Shown here piece by piece: positions 51,644 to 60,540 of a stretch of DNA of 64,000 nucleotides (within the stretch, counting starts at the first letter, position 1; the number at the start of each line of letters is the position of its first letter). Where the stretch lies: the NCBI GenBank assembly GCA_035326025.1, contig DAOKYT010000004.1, positions 17,110-81,109 of the forward strand, written 5' to 3'. The DNA comes from Amarobacter sp035326025 (GTDB lineage Bacteria; Chloroflexota; Dehalococcoidia; Tepidiformales; Tepidiformaceae). The position numbers were made by a program, and so were the translations under genes. Below the pieces are notes generated by a model. The model was not told the DNA's origin. It did no database searches and was given only the letters and a program-made list of their open reading frames with translations.

Positions 51644-53278
51644 TTAGCGGGCTTCCGCAGCCGGGGCCGGGAGCGGCTTCTCCATGCCGGGGCCACCCTG
51701 CGACAGCTTCGACTCATCGAACGAGGGGTCGAGGCTTTTCGCGATGGCGATCAGGTCATCCTTCGGGACTTCGGCGGAGATGCCGCGGGAGTAGGCGTTG
51801 ATGGAGTAGTAGGTGCCCTTCGCATCGGACCACCAGATGCTGTTGGGCGCGATATAGCCCTCGGCGTTGCCTTCTCCGGCGCCGTAGCGGCTCACCGAGA
51901 CATCGATGGTGTCCGCGCCGCGTTCGAGCGTCCAGGACAGGTTGTACTGGGGCTCCCAGCCTTCGGGCTTGCCGCAGCCATCGGCGATCCCGGTGGCGGC
52001 GCGGTTGGAGCGGACGACTTCGTAGCCATCGGGGCCCTTCGGGTCGTTGAAGCCGAGGCGGGCCATATCGGCATCGGAGAGCTGGCGCTCCTGGACGAGG
52101 CAGGCCTCGCTGAAGGACGGGTCGAGGGCTTTCGCGATGGCACGGATAGTATCGAGAGCGAGGCCATCTTCGACCTGGGCGTAGACACCGAACTGGAACT
52201 TGCCGTTGCTCCAGTTCGCGCCGTACGGGGTGAAGGAGCCGGGCCAGGTCTCGATGTAGCCCTCGGGCATGGCCCACGCGGAGACGCCGATGTAGCCATA
52301 GCCGTCGCTGGTGCCATTGTTCTGCCAGTTCGCATTCATGCTCGCACCCTCGGTCGGGACGATGCTGGTGTCGCAGCCGCCGGCGGGAGGGGTGAAGACG
52401 GAGATGTAGGAATCGGTGAGGTCGTAACCGGCGGGGATGACGGGGCGGGGGTCGCCGATGCCAAGGGTGGCGAGCGAGTTCCAGTCGCCCTGTTCGAGCC
52501 TCCAGAAGCACTTCAGGCCGTCGCCGGAGCCGGTGAGTTGGGCGACCAGGGCGCGCAGCACTTCGGTGGCGCGTGGGTCGCCTTCGGGAGCGGGAACGGA
52601 GGACTGGACCGGGTCCTTCGAGGCGTAGGGGAGAATTTGGTAGCGATTGACGCTGACGCTGTAGACGTAGCCGTTGGCCCAGAAGCTGGCCATGTCGTCG
52701 CGGATGACGCTGGCGACGCGCTTTTCGGACATGCGCTGGGTGATGTAGGCCTCGAGCCCGGTCTCATCGTGCTTCCAGGAGCTATCGAGGGCGAGTTCGC
52801 CGCCGGGCTTCGGAGCGCCGACCTCATCGCATTCCGTGGAGACGGAGAGCGAGAGGCTCAGCGGGGTGAAGCCGGCGCCGGGCAGATTCGGCGTAAAGCC
52901 GGCCTTGGAGGGGTCGATGACACCATTGCTGATGACGGAAGCCGGGAGCGGGGCGCGGCAGCCGGGGTAGTATGGCGAGGCATCGGCGCCGGCCATTCCC
53001 TGGCCGCCGATTTTCCCGGGCACGGGAGCGTTGGCGGGCAAGGACGATGGCTGTTCAGCGGGGCCGAAGCGCGGCGTGGTGATGCCGGGATCGGGGGCGA
53101 TATCGCGGGCGGCGGCGCTGTCGCCGGCGGCGACGGCCTGCCTCCCTCCATCGCTGTCGCTGGTATCGATGACGGCGCGGGCGGCAAGCGCGCCCGAGGC
53201 AAAGAAAACGGCCGCCCCCGCAGCCAGTCCGAGCCAGAGCAGGGGTTTTCGCGGATTGAGTACGGAACTCGCGGACAT
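51644..53278 (-). CDS. exported protein with three internal repeats
   Basis: 544 residues. A hydrophobic segment at about 13-33 (LLWLGLAAGAAVFFASGALAA) is a signal or membrane anchor, then a low-complexity linker. Three repeats of about 125 residues follow (about 130-265, 275-400, 410-530), each with a cysteine, a strand-rich W/Y core and a closing helix; repeats 2 and 3 end with IAKALDPSF and IAKSLDPSF, and repeat 1 carries VSVNRYQ like the VSVSRYG and YSINAYS strands of repeat 3. No enzyme motif seen. I do not recognise the family; DUF4367-like sensors have similar helices, which is only a suggestion. Confidence 0.72.
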   Translation of the reverse strand: MSASSVLNPRKPLLWLGLAAGAAVFFASGALAARAVIDTSDSDGGRQAVAAGDSAAARDIAPDPGITTPRFGPAEQPSSLPANAPVPGKIGGQGMAGADASPYYPGCRAPLPASVISNGVIDPSKAGFTPNLPGAGFTPLSLSLSVSTECDEVGAPKPGGELALDSSWKHDETGLEAYITQRMSEKRVASVIRDDMASFWANGYVYSVSVNRYQILPYASKDPVQSSVPAPEGDPRATEVLRALVAQLTGSGDGLKCFWRLEQGDWNSLATLGIGDPRPVIPAGYDLTDSYISVFTPPAGGCDTSIVPTEGASMNANWQNNGTSDGYGYIGVSAWAMPEGYIETWPGSFTPYGANWSNGKFQFGVYAQVEDGLALDTIRAIAKALDPSFSEACLVQERQLSDADMARLGFNDPKGPDGYEVVRSNRAATGIADGCGKPEGWEPQYNLSWTLERGADTIDVSVSRYGAGEGNAEGYIAPNSIWWSDAKGTYYSINAYSRGISAEVPKDDLIAIAKSLDPSFDESKLSQGGPGMEKPLPAPAAEAR

Positions 53279-53398
53279 GCAGACCTCCAGGTGATCAGGT
53301 CCCCTCGGGGTACCAAACGCGGGGCGGCGCGAAAAAGTTCCCGGCGAAGTGTGAGGTCCTTAACGTTCGATGGATTCGGGGGCGACGATGGACCGTGG

Positions 53399-55009
53399 TC
53401 ACATGCGAAAGACGCCCCAGGCGGTTGGCTCGAAGGGAGCATTGAGGGCGGCGGAAATGCCCAGGGAGAGCACGCGGCGGGTATCGAGCGGGTCGATCAC
53501 GCCGTCGTCCCAGAGGCGGGCGGAGCTGAAGTAGGGGGAACCCTCGGCTTCGTAGCGCTCGACCGTGGGGGCCTTGAAGCGCTCCTGTTCCTCGGGAGAG
53601 AGCGATTCGCCGCGGTCGAGGCGGACCTGGAGGAGAACGGAGGCGGCCTGTTCGCCACCCATGACGCTGATGCGGGCGTTGGGCCACATCCAGAGCTGGC
53701 GGGGGCCATAGGCGCGGCCGCACATGGCGTAGTTGCCGGCGCCGAAACTGCCGCCGATGACGACGGTGAACTTCGGGACGGCCGCACATGCGACGGCGGT
53801 GACCATCTTCGCCCCGTCTTTGGCGATGCCCGCGTTTTCGTACTGGCGGCCGACCATGAACCCGGTGATGTTCTGGAGGAAGACGAGCGGGACGTTGCGC
53901 TGGGCGCAGAGCTCGACGAAGTGGGCGCCCTTGAGCGCGGATTCGCTGAAGAGGATGCCGTTGTTCGCGACGATACCGACAGGGAAGCCGGTGATGCGGG
54001 CAAAGCCACAGACCAGGGTGGGACCGTAACGGGCCTTGAACTCGTGGAAGCGGGACCCATCGACGAGGCGGGCGATCACTTCGCGCACGTCGTACGACTG
54101 GCGGAGGTCCGCGGGGATGATGCCGTAGAGGTCTTCCGGGTCGTGAATGGGTTCCTCCGGGGCGGTGCGGTCCCAGGGTTCGTTACGGGTGCGGGGAATG
54201 TTCTCGATGATGCCGCGGACGATGCGGAGAGCCTCGGCGTCGTCCTCGGCGAAGTGGTCGGCGACGCCGCTGATGCGGGTGTGGACGTCGGCGCCGCCGA
54301 GCTCTTCGGCGGTGGTGACCTCGCCGGTGGCGGCTTTCACGAGCGGCGGGCCACCGAGGAAGATGGTGCCGGTACCCCGGACGATGACGGTTTCGTCGCT
54401 CATGGCGGGGACGTAGGCGCCGCCTGCGGTGCAGGAGCCCATGACGGCGGCGACCTGGTAGATGCCCTTCGCGCTGAGGCGTGCCTGGTTGTAGAAAATA
54501 CGGCCGAAGTGCTCCTTATCGGGGAAAACATCGTGCTGGAGCGGAAGGAAGGCGCCGCCGGAATCGACCAGGTAGATGCAGGGGAGGCGGTTTTCCTCTG
54601 CGATTTCCTGGGCGCGGAGGTGCTTCTTCACGGTGAGGGGATAGTAGGTGCCTCCCTTGACGGTGGCGTCGTTGGCGATGACGACGCACTCGCGGCCGCG
54701 GACCAGGCCGATGCCGGTGACGATGCCGGCGCTGGGGACCTCGTCTTCGTAGACGCCCTCGGCGGCGAGGGGGCTGAGTTCCAAGAAGGTGGTGCCGGGG
54801 TCGATGAGGCGCTGGATGCGTTCGCGGGCAAGGAGCTTGCCGCGCTCGCGGTGGCGGGCGATGTAGTCCTCGCCCCCGGCGCGGGCGGCGCGGTCGAGGC
54901 GGGCGCGGAGGCCGGCGACGAGTTCGAGGTTGCGGGCACGGTTGGCCTTGAAGGCGGGGTCGCGCGGGTCGACGCGGGTAGGGAGTTCGGGCGTGTCGTG
55001 CCATTCCAT
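53399..55009 (-). CDS. acyl-CoA carboxylase carboxyltransferase (methylcrotonyl-CoA type)
   Basis: 536 residues, the length of methylcrotonyl-CoA carboxylase beta. RERIQRLIDPGTTFLELSPLAAEGVY, YYPLTVKKHLRAQEIAEENRLPCIYLVDSGGAFLP and QNITGFMVGRQYENAGIAKDGAKMV are close to that subfamily, and GGSFGAGNYAMCGRAYGPR forms the carboxyl-biotin site. It takes the carboxyl group from the biotin subunit, encoded at 43616-45556. ATG 55009; an in-frame extension to 55357 runs through low-complexity intergenic DNA. Confidence 0.92.
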   Translation of the reverse strand: MEWHDTPELPTRVDPRDPAFKANRARNLELVAGLRARLDRAARAGGEDYIARHRERGKLLARERIQRLIDPGTTFLELSPLAAEGVYEDEVPSAGIVTGIGLVRGRECVVIANDATVKGGTYYPLTVKKHLRAQEIAEENRLPCIYLVDSGGAFLPLQHDVFPDKEHFGRIFYNQARLSAKGIYQVAAVMGSCTAGGAYVPAMSDETVIVRGTGTIFLGGPPLVKAATGEVTTAEELGGADVHTRISGVADHFAEDDAEALRIVRGIIENIPRTRNEPWDRTAPEEPIHDPEDLYGIIPADLRQSYDVREVIARLVDGSRFHEFKARYGPTLVCGFARITGFPVGIVANNGILFSESALKGAHFVELCAQRNVPLVFLQNITGFMVGRQYENAGIAKDGAKMVTAVACAAVPKFTVVIGGSFGAGNYAMCGRAYGPRQLWMWPNARISVMGGEQAASVLLQVRLDRGESLSPEEQERFKAPTVERYEAEGSPYFSSARLWDDGVIDPLDTRRVLSLGISAALNAPFEPTAWGVFRM

Positions 55010-55026
55010 GGGGCGGTAGGGTACAG

Positions 55027-55105
55027 GAAGGGAGAAGGGAGAAGGGAGTTGCGACCGGGCCTCGCAATGAGCGATTGACGCAGAGGGCGAAGGACGAAAT
55101 GCGAA
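55027..55105. repeat. 7-bp periodic arrays
   Basis: Three perfect GAAGGGA units at 55027-55047, then, after a break, GCGATTG, ACGCAGA, GGGCGAA, GGACGAA, ATGCGAA (55071-55105) in which CGAA recurs every seven bases. Located in the 187-base gap between the carboxyltransferase gene and the TauE/SafE gene. Confidence 0.6.
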
Positions 55106-55196
55106 GTGTGCCTGGCCGGCGACGGGAGACGACACACCGCGCCCTTCGACAGCCAACGGCGGGTGGCCAACGGCCGGGGAGGGGAAGGCAGGGCGG

Positions 55197-55931
55197 TCAG
55201 CCGCGGGGGATGGCGCTCGCGAGGGCGACGGTGGCGCTGAGGAGGAGGATGGCGTAGACGAGGCGGCGGAAGCGGGCCTCGTCGATGCGGTCGAAGAGGC
55301 GGTTCCCGGTGATGCGGCCGGCCTCGGCGGCGGGCATGGCGAGGGCGAAGGCGCCAACGATCCAGGGTTCCACCGAGCCGGACGCGATGAGCAGGGCGAC
55401 GGCCCCGAAGGATGTGACCATGAAGAAGGCGTTGGTGGTGCCGCGAAAGGCGGCGGGCGAGAGCCGCTTGCCCTGGAGGTAGAGGACGATGGGCGGGCCG
55501 GACATGGAGGTGGAGGTATTGAGGACGCCGCTGGCGAACCCGGTGGCGAGGTCGCCGAGGGTGCCGGCGCCGTGGATGCGCAGGCCGCGCATGATGAGCA
55601 GGGTGAAGACGATGACGGCCACGGCGATGATGACTTTGAGGACAGTGGGGTTGACGAGGAGGAGGACGGCGAGGCCCGCGGGCATGCCGATGAACGAGCC
55701 GACCGTGAGGATCGATGCGGTGCGGCGTTCGAGCGTGTGGCGGAGCCGGGGGAACTGGATGATGTTGACGGTCATGCCCAGGAGATTGGCCAGCACGACT
55801 GTGTCCCTGGGGCCGATCAGGACGGCGAGGAAGGGGACGATGAAGAGGGAGAAGCCGAAGCCGGAGAGGGCCTGGATGCAGGCGGCGACGGCGGCGAGGA
55901 GGATGATGGCCGCCGCCAGGGGGATATCCAC
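55197..55931 (-). CDS. TauE/SafE-family permease
   Basis: 244 residues, eight predicted membrane segments in two halves. ALSGFGFSLFIVPFLAVL in the first half and ATGFASGVLNTSTSMSGPPIVLYL in the second are the family's repeated motifs. Proposed to export sulfite or sulfonate; substrate here unknown. GTG start. Confidence 0.87.
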   Translation of the reverse strand: MDIPLAAAIILLAAVAACIQALSGFGFSLFIVPFLAVLIGPRDTVVLANLLGMTVNIIQFPRLRHTLERRTASILTVGSFIGMPAGLAVLLLVNPTVLKVIIAVAVIVFTLLIMRGLRIHGAGTLGDLATGFASGVLNTSTSMSGPPIVLYLQGKRLSPAAFRGTTNAFFMVTSFGAVALLIASGSVEPWIVGAFALAMPAAEAGRITGNRLFDRIDEARFRRLVYAILLLSATVALASAIPRG

Positions 55932-55992
55932 GGGGCGGTTATAGCGGAGCCGGGCGCTACAGCCGAACGGTGCCGGAGTAAGCGGGTGCCTG

Positions 55993-55998
55993 TACGCT
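55993..55998 (+). promoter_or_regulatory. -10 box seven bases before the metallo-beta-lactamase gene
   Basis: TACGCT at 55993-55998, with ATG at 56006. Fits the leaderless pattern. Confidence 0.35.
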
Positions 55999-56005
55999 TG
56001 TTGGC

Positions 56006-56698
56006 ATGGAAGTAGCGAACGAGCTTATGGTCCGGGGCATCGTTGTCGGGGTGTTCCAGGAAAATTGCTGGGTGATCGGCAACCGGCGGACGGGCGAGGC
56101 GATCTGCATCGACCCGGGCGACCAGCCGGAGGAGATCCTGGCGCTGGCGCGGGACATGGGTGTGACGATCAAGTACATCGCGAACTCACATGCGCACATC
56201 GACCACGTGATGGGCGTTGCGGGGGTGCACGCGGCTACCGGGGCGAAGTTCCTGCTGCACGAGAGCGACCTGGAGCTGCTGCGCAACGGCTGGAAGGGGA
56301 TCGCGGCGCGGTTCGGGCTGGACGTAAGCCAGGGCCCACCCGACCCGGACATGTTCGTACAGGATGGGGACATCGTTGAGGTGGCGGGGCTGCGGCTGCG
56401 GACGATCGCGACGCCGGGGCACACGCCGGGCAGCGTGAGCTATTACGCCGAAGAGGGCATGCTGTTCAGCGGCGACACGCTGTTCCGGGGCTCGATCGGG
56501 CGGACGGACCTGCCCGGCGGGAACCTGGAGCAGGAGATGCGCAGCATTTGCGAGCGGTTGCTGGTGCTGCCCGAGGAGACCGTTGTCCTGCCGGGGCACA
56601 TGGAGGAGACGACGGTGGCGTTCGAGAAGGCGCACAACCCGTGGGTTGTGGAGTGGCAGCGCCGCGGAAGCGATGGCCCGGCGTGGCTGCAGCAATGA
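56006..56698 (+). CDS. metallo-beta-lactamase-fold hydrolase, glyoxalase II-like
   Basis: 230 residues. NSHAHIDHVMG (H-x-H-x-D-H), TPGHTPGSVSYY and FSGDTLFRGSIGRTDLPGG supply the two-metal site, and VLPGHMEETT the last histidine. Typical of the small glyoxalase II-like hydrolases; thioester substrate is likely. No signal peptide. Overlaps the next gene (ATGA). Confidence 0.87.
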   Translation: MEVANELMVRGIVVGVFQENCWVIGNRRTGEAICIDPGDQPEEILALARDMGVTIKYIANSHAHIDHVMGVAGVHAATGAKFLLHESDLELLRNGWKGIAARFGLDVSQGPPDPDMFVQDGDIVEVAGLRLRTIATPGHTPGSVSYYAEEGMLFSGDTLFRGSIGRTDLPGGNLEQEMRSICERLLVLPEETVVLPGHMEETTVAFEKAHNPWVVEWQRRGSDGPAWLQQ

Positions 56699-58098
56699 AG
56701 CTTTCGCTGGCGTTCCACGGCGGAGTGGGCACGGTCACGGGGTCGAAGTACCTGCTGACGGCGGGCAACACGCGGGTGCTCGTGGACTGCGGGATGTTCC
56801 AGGGGCTGAAGGAGCTGCGGCTGCTGAACTGGCAACCGACACCATTCCGGCCCACCACTCCGGACGCGGTCGTGCTCACCCACGCGCACATCGACCACAC
56901 GGGGTACCTGCCAAGGCTGGTACAGCAGGGCTACAGGGGCCCGGTGTATTGCACCCCGGCGACGGCGGAACTGGTGCGGATCCTGCTGCTCGATGCGGCG
57001 GAGATCCAGGAAGAGGACGCGGCGTTCGCGAACCGCCAGGGCTATAGCAAGCATAAGCCGGCGCTCCCGCTCTACACGGTGAAGGACGCGCAGGCGGCGT
57101 TGCGGTTGCTGAAGACGGTGGACTATCGCGAGCCGCTGGAGCTTGGCGAGGGCGTCACGGCGCGGTTTCTGAACGCCGGACACATCCTGGGTTCGTCGTT
57201 CGTGCAGATCGATGCCGAAAGCGGGGACCAATCCGCGCGGCTGGTGTTCAGCGGCGACCTGGGGCGGTATCACCAGCCGCTGCACACGGACCCGGACCCA
57301 TTGCCGGAGTGTGACGCGCTCATCCTGGAATCGACGTATGGGGACCGGTTGCACGAGCACCGGCCACTTGCCGAGCAGATCCGGGAAGCGTTCGCGGAGC
57401 CCATCGCGCGCAAGGGGATCATCCTGATCCCGTCGTTCGCGGTGGCGCGGGCACAACTGGTGACGCTGATCCTGCGGGAGCTGATTGAGACGAAGAGACT
57501 GCCGGAGATCCCGATCCACATCGATTCGCCGATGGCGACGGATGTGACCACGCTCTACAACAAGTACCTGGAATCGGAGTACCTCGACACGCAGATTCCG
57601 CACACGACGCCGGAGTCACTTTTCCCGAAGAACGTGCGCTTCCACCGGTCGGTGGCGGATTCGAAGAAGCTGAACAACATGGATGGGCCGCGGATCATCA
57701 TCGCAGCGAGCGGAATGCTGACCGGGGGCCGAGTGGTGCATCACCTGCACCGGCTGGTGCGGGATCCGCGCAACCTGATCGCGCTGGTGGGCTACCAGGC
57801 GGCGGGGACACGTGGCCGGAGCCTGCTGACGGGGGCCCAGACGATCCGCATGTATGGCGAGGATGTGCCTGTGCGGGCGCGCGTGGTCAGCATCGAGGGA
57901 CTTTCGGCGCACGCTGACCGGGACGAGATCCTGCGCTGGGTAGGGACGGCGCCGAAGCCGCCGGGAACGATGTTCATGACGCATGGCGAACCCGAGGCAT
58001 CGAAGGCGCTTGCGAGGGCGATCAAGGAACGGTTTGCTATCCAGCCGTATATCCCCGAGATGGGACAAAGCTACGACCTGTCGTACCTGTTCCGGTGA
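56695..58098 (+). CDS. metallo-beta-lactamase RNase-like protein with beta-CASP domain
   Basis: 467 residues. VLTHAHIDHTGYLP metal site, GHILGSSFV, then a beta-CASP insertion (ALILESTYGDR, IPSFAVARAQ, DSPMATDVT) and the RNA-specificity segment with SGMLTGGRVVHHL and VVSIEGLSAHADRDEI. This layout is that of CPSF73-like bacterial RNases (YsxC-neighbour/YhfI-type exonucleases). Expected to act on RNA. ATG 56695; cotranscribed with the preceding gene. Confidence 0.9.
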   Translation: MKLSLAFHGGVGTVTGSKYLLTAGNTRVLVDCGMFQGLKELRLLNWQPTPFRPTTPDAVVLTHAHIDHTGYLPRLVQQGYRGPVYCTPATAELVRILLLDAAEIQEEDAAFANRQGYSKHKPALPLYTVKDAQAALRLLKTVDYREPLELGEGVTARFLNAGHILGSSFVQIDAESGDQSARLVFSGDLGRYHQPLHTDPDPLPECDALILESTYGDRLHEHRPLAEQIREAFAEPIARKGIILIPSFAVARAQLVTLILRELIETKRLPEIPIHIDSPMATDVTTLYNKYLESEYLDTQIPHTTPESLFPKNVRFHRSVADSKKLNNMDGPRIIIAASGMLTGGRVVHHLHRLVRDPRNLIALVGYQAAGTRGRSLLTGAQTIRMYGEDVPVRARVVSIEGLSAHADRDEILRWVGTAPKPPGTMFMTHGEPEASKALARAIKERFAIQPYIPEMGQSYDLSYLFR

Positions 58099-58120
58099 GG
58101 GCCACGGACGCAGTCCGGGC

Positions 58121-58693
58121 TCAGGGTTCGTCGCGGAAGTTGAGGTAGTACTTGCTGGGGGTAGGGCCGACCTGGTGCTGGTACTTGCTGCCCGCGGCCT
58201 CTGACCCGTAGGGGTTCTCGGCGGGCTCCGTGAGCTGGAGGAACGAGATCTGCGAGACCTTCATCCGGTGGTAGAGGGTGATAGGGAGGTTGGCGACGTT
58301 TGAGAGCTCGAGGGTGAGCGCGCCATCCCAGCCCGGATCGACGTAGCCGGCGGTGGAGTGGATGAGGAGGCCGAGGCGCCCGAGCGAGGACTTCCCTTCG
58401 AGCCGGCCGACGATGGAATCGGGGAGCTTCACGCGCTCGAAGGTGACTGCGAGGGCGAATTCGCCGGGGTGGAGGATGAAGGGGTGGTCGTCGTCGATCT
58501 CGACGAGTTCGGTGAGGTCGGGGTATTCCTTCTTCACGTCGATGAAGGGGATCTGGGAGTTGCGGAAGACGCGGAAGAGGTGGCCGAGGCGGAGGTCGAC
58601 GCTGGCGGGCTGGATGGCGCCGGGGCCAAGGGGGTCGATGACGATGTTGCCAGCCTCGATCTCGCGGCGGATGGTGCGGTCGCTGAGGACCAT
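58121..58693 (-). CDS. dcd: Dcd, dCTP deaminase
   Basis: 190 residues. VLSDRTIRREIEAGNIVIDPL opening, SVDLRLG, HPGEFALAVT with the catalytic glutamate region, and GKSSLGRLGLLIHSTAGYVDPGW. Converts dCTP to dUTP (or to dUMP in bifunctional forms) for thymidylate synthesis. ATG 58693; the 41-residue in-frame extension upstream is not conserved-looking. The 3' end faces the RNase gene. Confidence 0.95.
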   Translation of the reverse strand: MVLSDRTIRREIEAGNIVIDPLGPGAIQPASVDLRLGHLFRVFRNSQIPFIDVKKEYPDLTELVEIDDDHPFILHPGEFALAVTFERVKLPDSIVGRLEGKSSLGRLGLLIHSTAGYVDPGWDGALTLELSNVANLPITLYHRMKVSQISFLQLTEPAENPYGSEAAGSKYQHQVGPTPSKYYLNFRDEP

Positions 58694-58816
58694 TGGGCAG
58701 AGTCCGTTGGTAGTGTCGGCCAAGTCTAGGCTGGCGGGGCGTTTCGAGGTACCGCATGTGTCATCCGGGGTCGGCGGGTAGAATCGCCGGCACGCAACGG
58801 ATGTACTGGAGGGCAC

Positions 58817-60016
58817 ATGGCGGGACCGCTTTCGGGAATCAAGGTGGTGGAGCTTGGGGTGTGGGTCGCGGGGCCATCATGCGCGGCTGTGCTGGCCGAC
58901 TGGGGCGCGGACGTCATCAAGATCGAGCCGCCGGAAGGGGACCCGTTCCGTGGGCTGGGGGCCGCGTTTGGAGCGGTGATGAACCCGCCATTCGAGCTCG
59001 ACAACCGGGGAAAGCGCAGCATCGCGCTGAACCTCGAGGTGGAGGATGGGCGGAACATCGCGGGGGACCTGATCGATGCGGCGGACGTTTTCGTCACGAA
59101 TATGCGGCCGCGGGCACTGGAGAAGTATGGGCTGACGTATGAGCGGCTGAAGGATACCAATCCGCGGCTCATCTACTGCCAGGTCACGGGCTATGGACCG
59201 GAGAGCGCGGAGGCGAACCGGGCGGCGTATGACGTGGGGGCGTTCTGGGCGCGGGCCGGGGTTGCCGCCGGGCTCACGCCGGAGGGTGCGGAGCCGCCGC
59301 TTCAGCGGGGCGGGATGGGTGACCACATGACCGGGGCGAACGCCGCGGGGGCGATCGCGGCGGCCCTGTTCCACCGGGAGCGGTCGGGCGAGGGCCAGAA
59401 GGTGGCGGTCTCGCTGACGCGGATCGGGATATACATGATGGGCTGGGACACGAACACGCAGTTGCGGGCAAACCCGCCCTCGATGCCACCGCCCGACCGG
59501 AGGCACGCGCCGAACCCGCTCATCAATCCGTACAGCGACAGCGAGGGGCGGTGGTTCTGGCTGCTGATGTTGCAGGGCGACCGGCACTGGCCAGACTTCC
59601 TGAGGGCGCTAGGCCGCCCGCCAGAGCTGGCGGAGGACCCGCGTTTCGCGAATATCGCGGGCAGGGCGGCGAACGCGCCGGACCTGGTAGCGATCCTGGA
59701 CCGTATCCTCGGGGGGAGGCCACTGCGGGAATGGGGAGCACTGTTCGATGCCAACAATGTGTGGTTCGCGCCCGTGCAAACGACGGCGGAGGCCGTGCAG
59801 GACCCGGTGATCCGGGCTGCCGGGGCGATCGTCACCATCGAATCGCCGGAGGGACCGCGAGAGCAGGTCGCGACCCCTGTCGATTTCTACGGCACGCCGG
59901 TGGAACCGGGGAGCTGGGCGCCGGAGATTGGCCAGGACACGGAGACGATCCTGCTGGAATACGGGTACGACTGGGACCGGATTGCATCGCTGAAGGAGCT
60001 GGGGGCGGTCCCGTGA
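58817..60016 (+). CDS. family III CoA-transferase (CaiB/BaiF)
   Basis: 399 residues. LSGIKVVELGVWVAGPSCAAVLADWGADVIKIEPPEGDPFRG is the family entry; Asp169 in GGMGDHMTG is at the same position as the catalytic aspartate of formyl-CoA transferase. It moves CoA between carboxylic acids; the pair of acids is unknown. A link to the 2-hydroxyacyl-CoA lyase at 21031 is possible (formyl-CoA), but the genes are far apart. TAGAAT box at 58779-58784; ATG after GGAGGG. Confidence 0.9.
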   Translation: MAGPLSGIKVVELGVWVAGPSCAAVLADWGADVIKIEPPEGDPFRGLGAAFGAVMNPPFELDNRGKRSIALNLEVEDGRNIAGDLIDAADVFVTNMRPRALEKYGLTYERLKDTNPRLIYCQVTGYGPESAEANRAAYDVGAFWARAGVAAGLTPEGAEPPLQRGGMGDHMTGANAAGAIAAALFHRERSGEGQKVAVSLTRIGIYMMGWDTNTQLRANPPSMPPPDRRHAPNPLINPYSDSEGRWFWLLMLQGDRHWPDFLRALGRPPELAEDPRFANIAGRAANAPDLVAILDRILGGRPLREWGALFDANNVWFAPVQTTAEAVQDPVIRAAGAIVTIESPEGPREQVATPVDFYGTPVEPGSWAPEIGQDTETILLEYGYDWDRIASLKELGAVP

Positions 60017-60540
60017 GCTCGCGGAGGGTGTGGCTGGCGCGGCTGCCGGAGATGCGGGTGGCGTACTTTGAAGTGGAGGTGGCGGGTGGCGAGGCCGCGC
60101 CCGACCTCTCACGGGTGTGGGATGAGTTCAACGAGTGGCGGGTGCAGGCGCGGCCGGCACTGGGGCGGATCGATATCGCGGCGATCGGCTGGACGGCCGA
60201 ATCGAGCGACGGGCGGCGGCGGTACCGGACCGGCGTGCCGATCCGCAGCGACTATTCGCCGCCGCCACCGGCACGGACGACGTTCTTCCCGGGCGGGCCG
60301 TTCGCGTATGCGTGCGCGGATGACGTGGACGAAATTGACGATGCGGCAGCGGCGGTCCGGGGTTGGCTGCCGGAGCACGGGCTGGTGGCCCGGTCCGGGC
60401 TCATCGAGGTGTACAAGTTTCACTACAACCTTGACCAGCACCCCTGCGACTGTGGGGTGCTGGTGCAACGTGCCGATGGCTCGGAGCCGGTCGTGGGGGG
60501 CGGGAGTCACACGAGCCCCCTGCCCATCGCGCGGGGTTAG
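60013..60540 (+). CDS. GyrI-like small-molecule-binding protein
   Basis: 175 residues. LARLPEMRVAYFEVEVAGG and the two-fold beta-alpha-beta-beta pattern fit the GyrI-like (AraC effector-binding) fold, with a typical ending rich in aromatic residues (EVYKFHYNLDQHPCD). No DNA-binding domain. Some members hydrolyse small molecules, others bind them. GTG start overlaps the CoA-transferase stop (GTGA), so it is likely an accessory of that enzyme. Confidence 0.65.
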   Translation: MSSRRVWLARLPEMRVAYFEVEVAGGEAAPDLSRVWDEFNEWRVQARPALGRIDIAAIGWTAESSDGRRRYRTGVPIRSDYSPPPPARTTFFPGGPFAYACADDVDEIDDAAAAVRGWLPEHGLVARSGLIEVYKFHYNLDQHPCDCGVLVQRADGSEPVVGGGSHTSPLPIARG

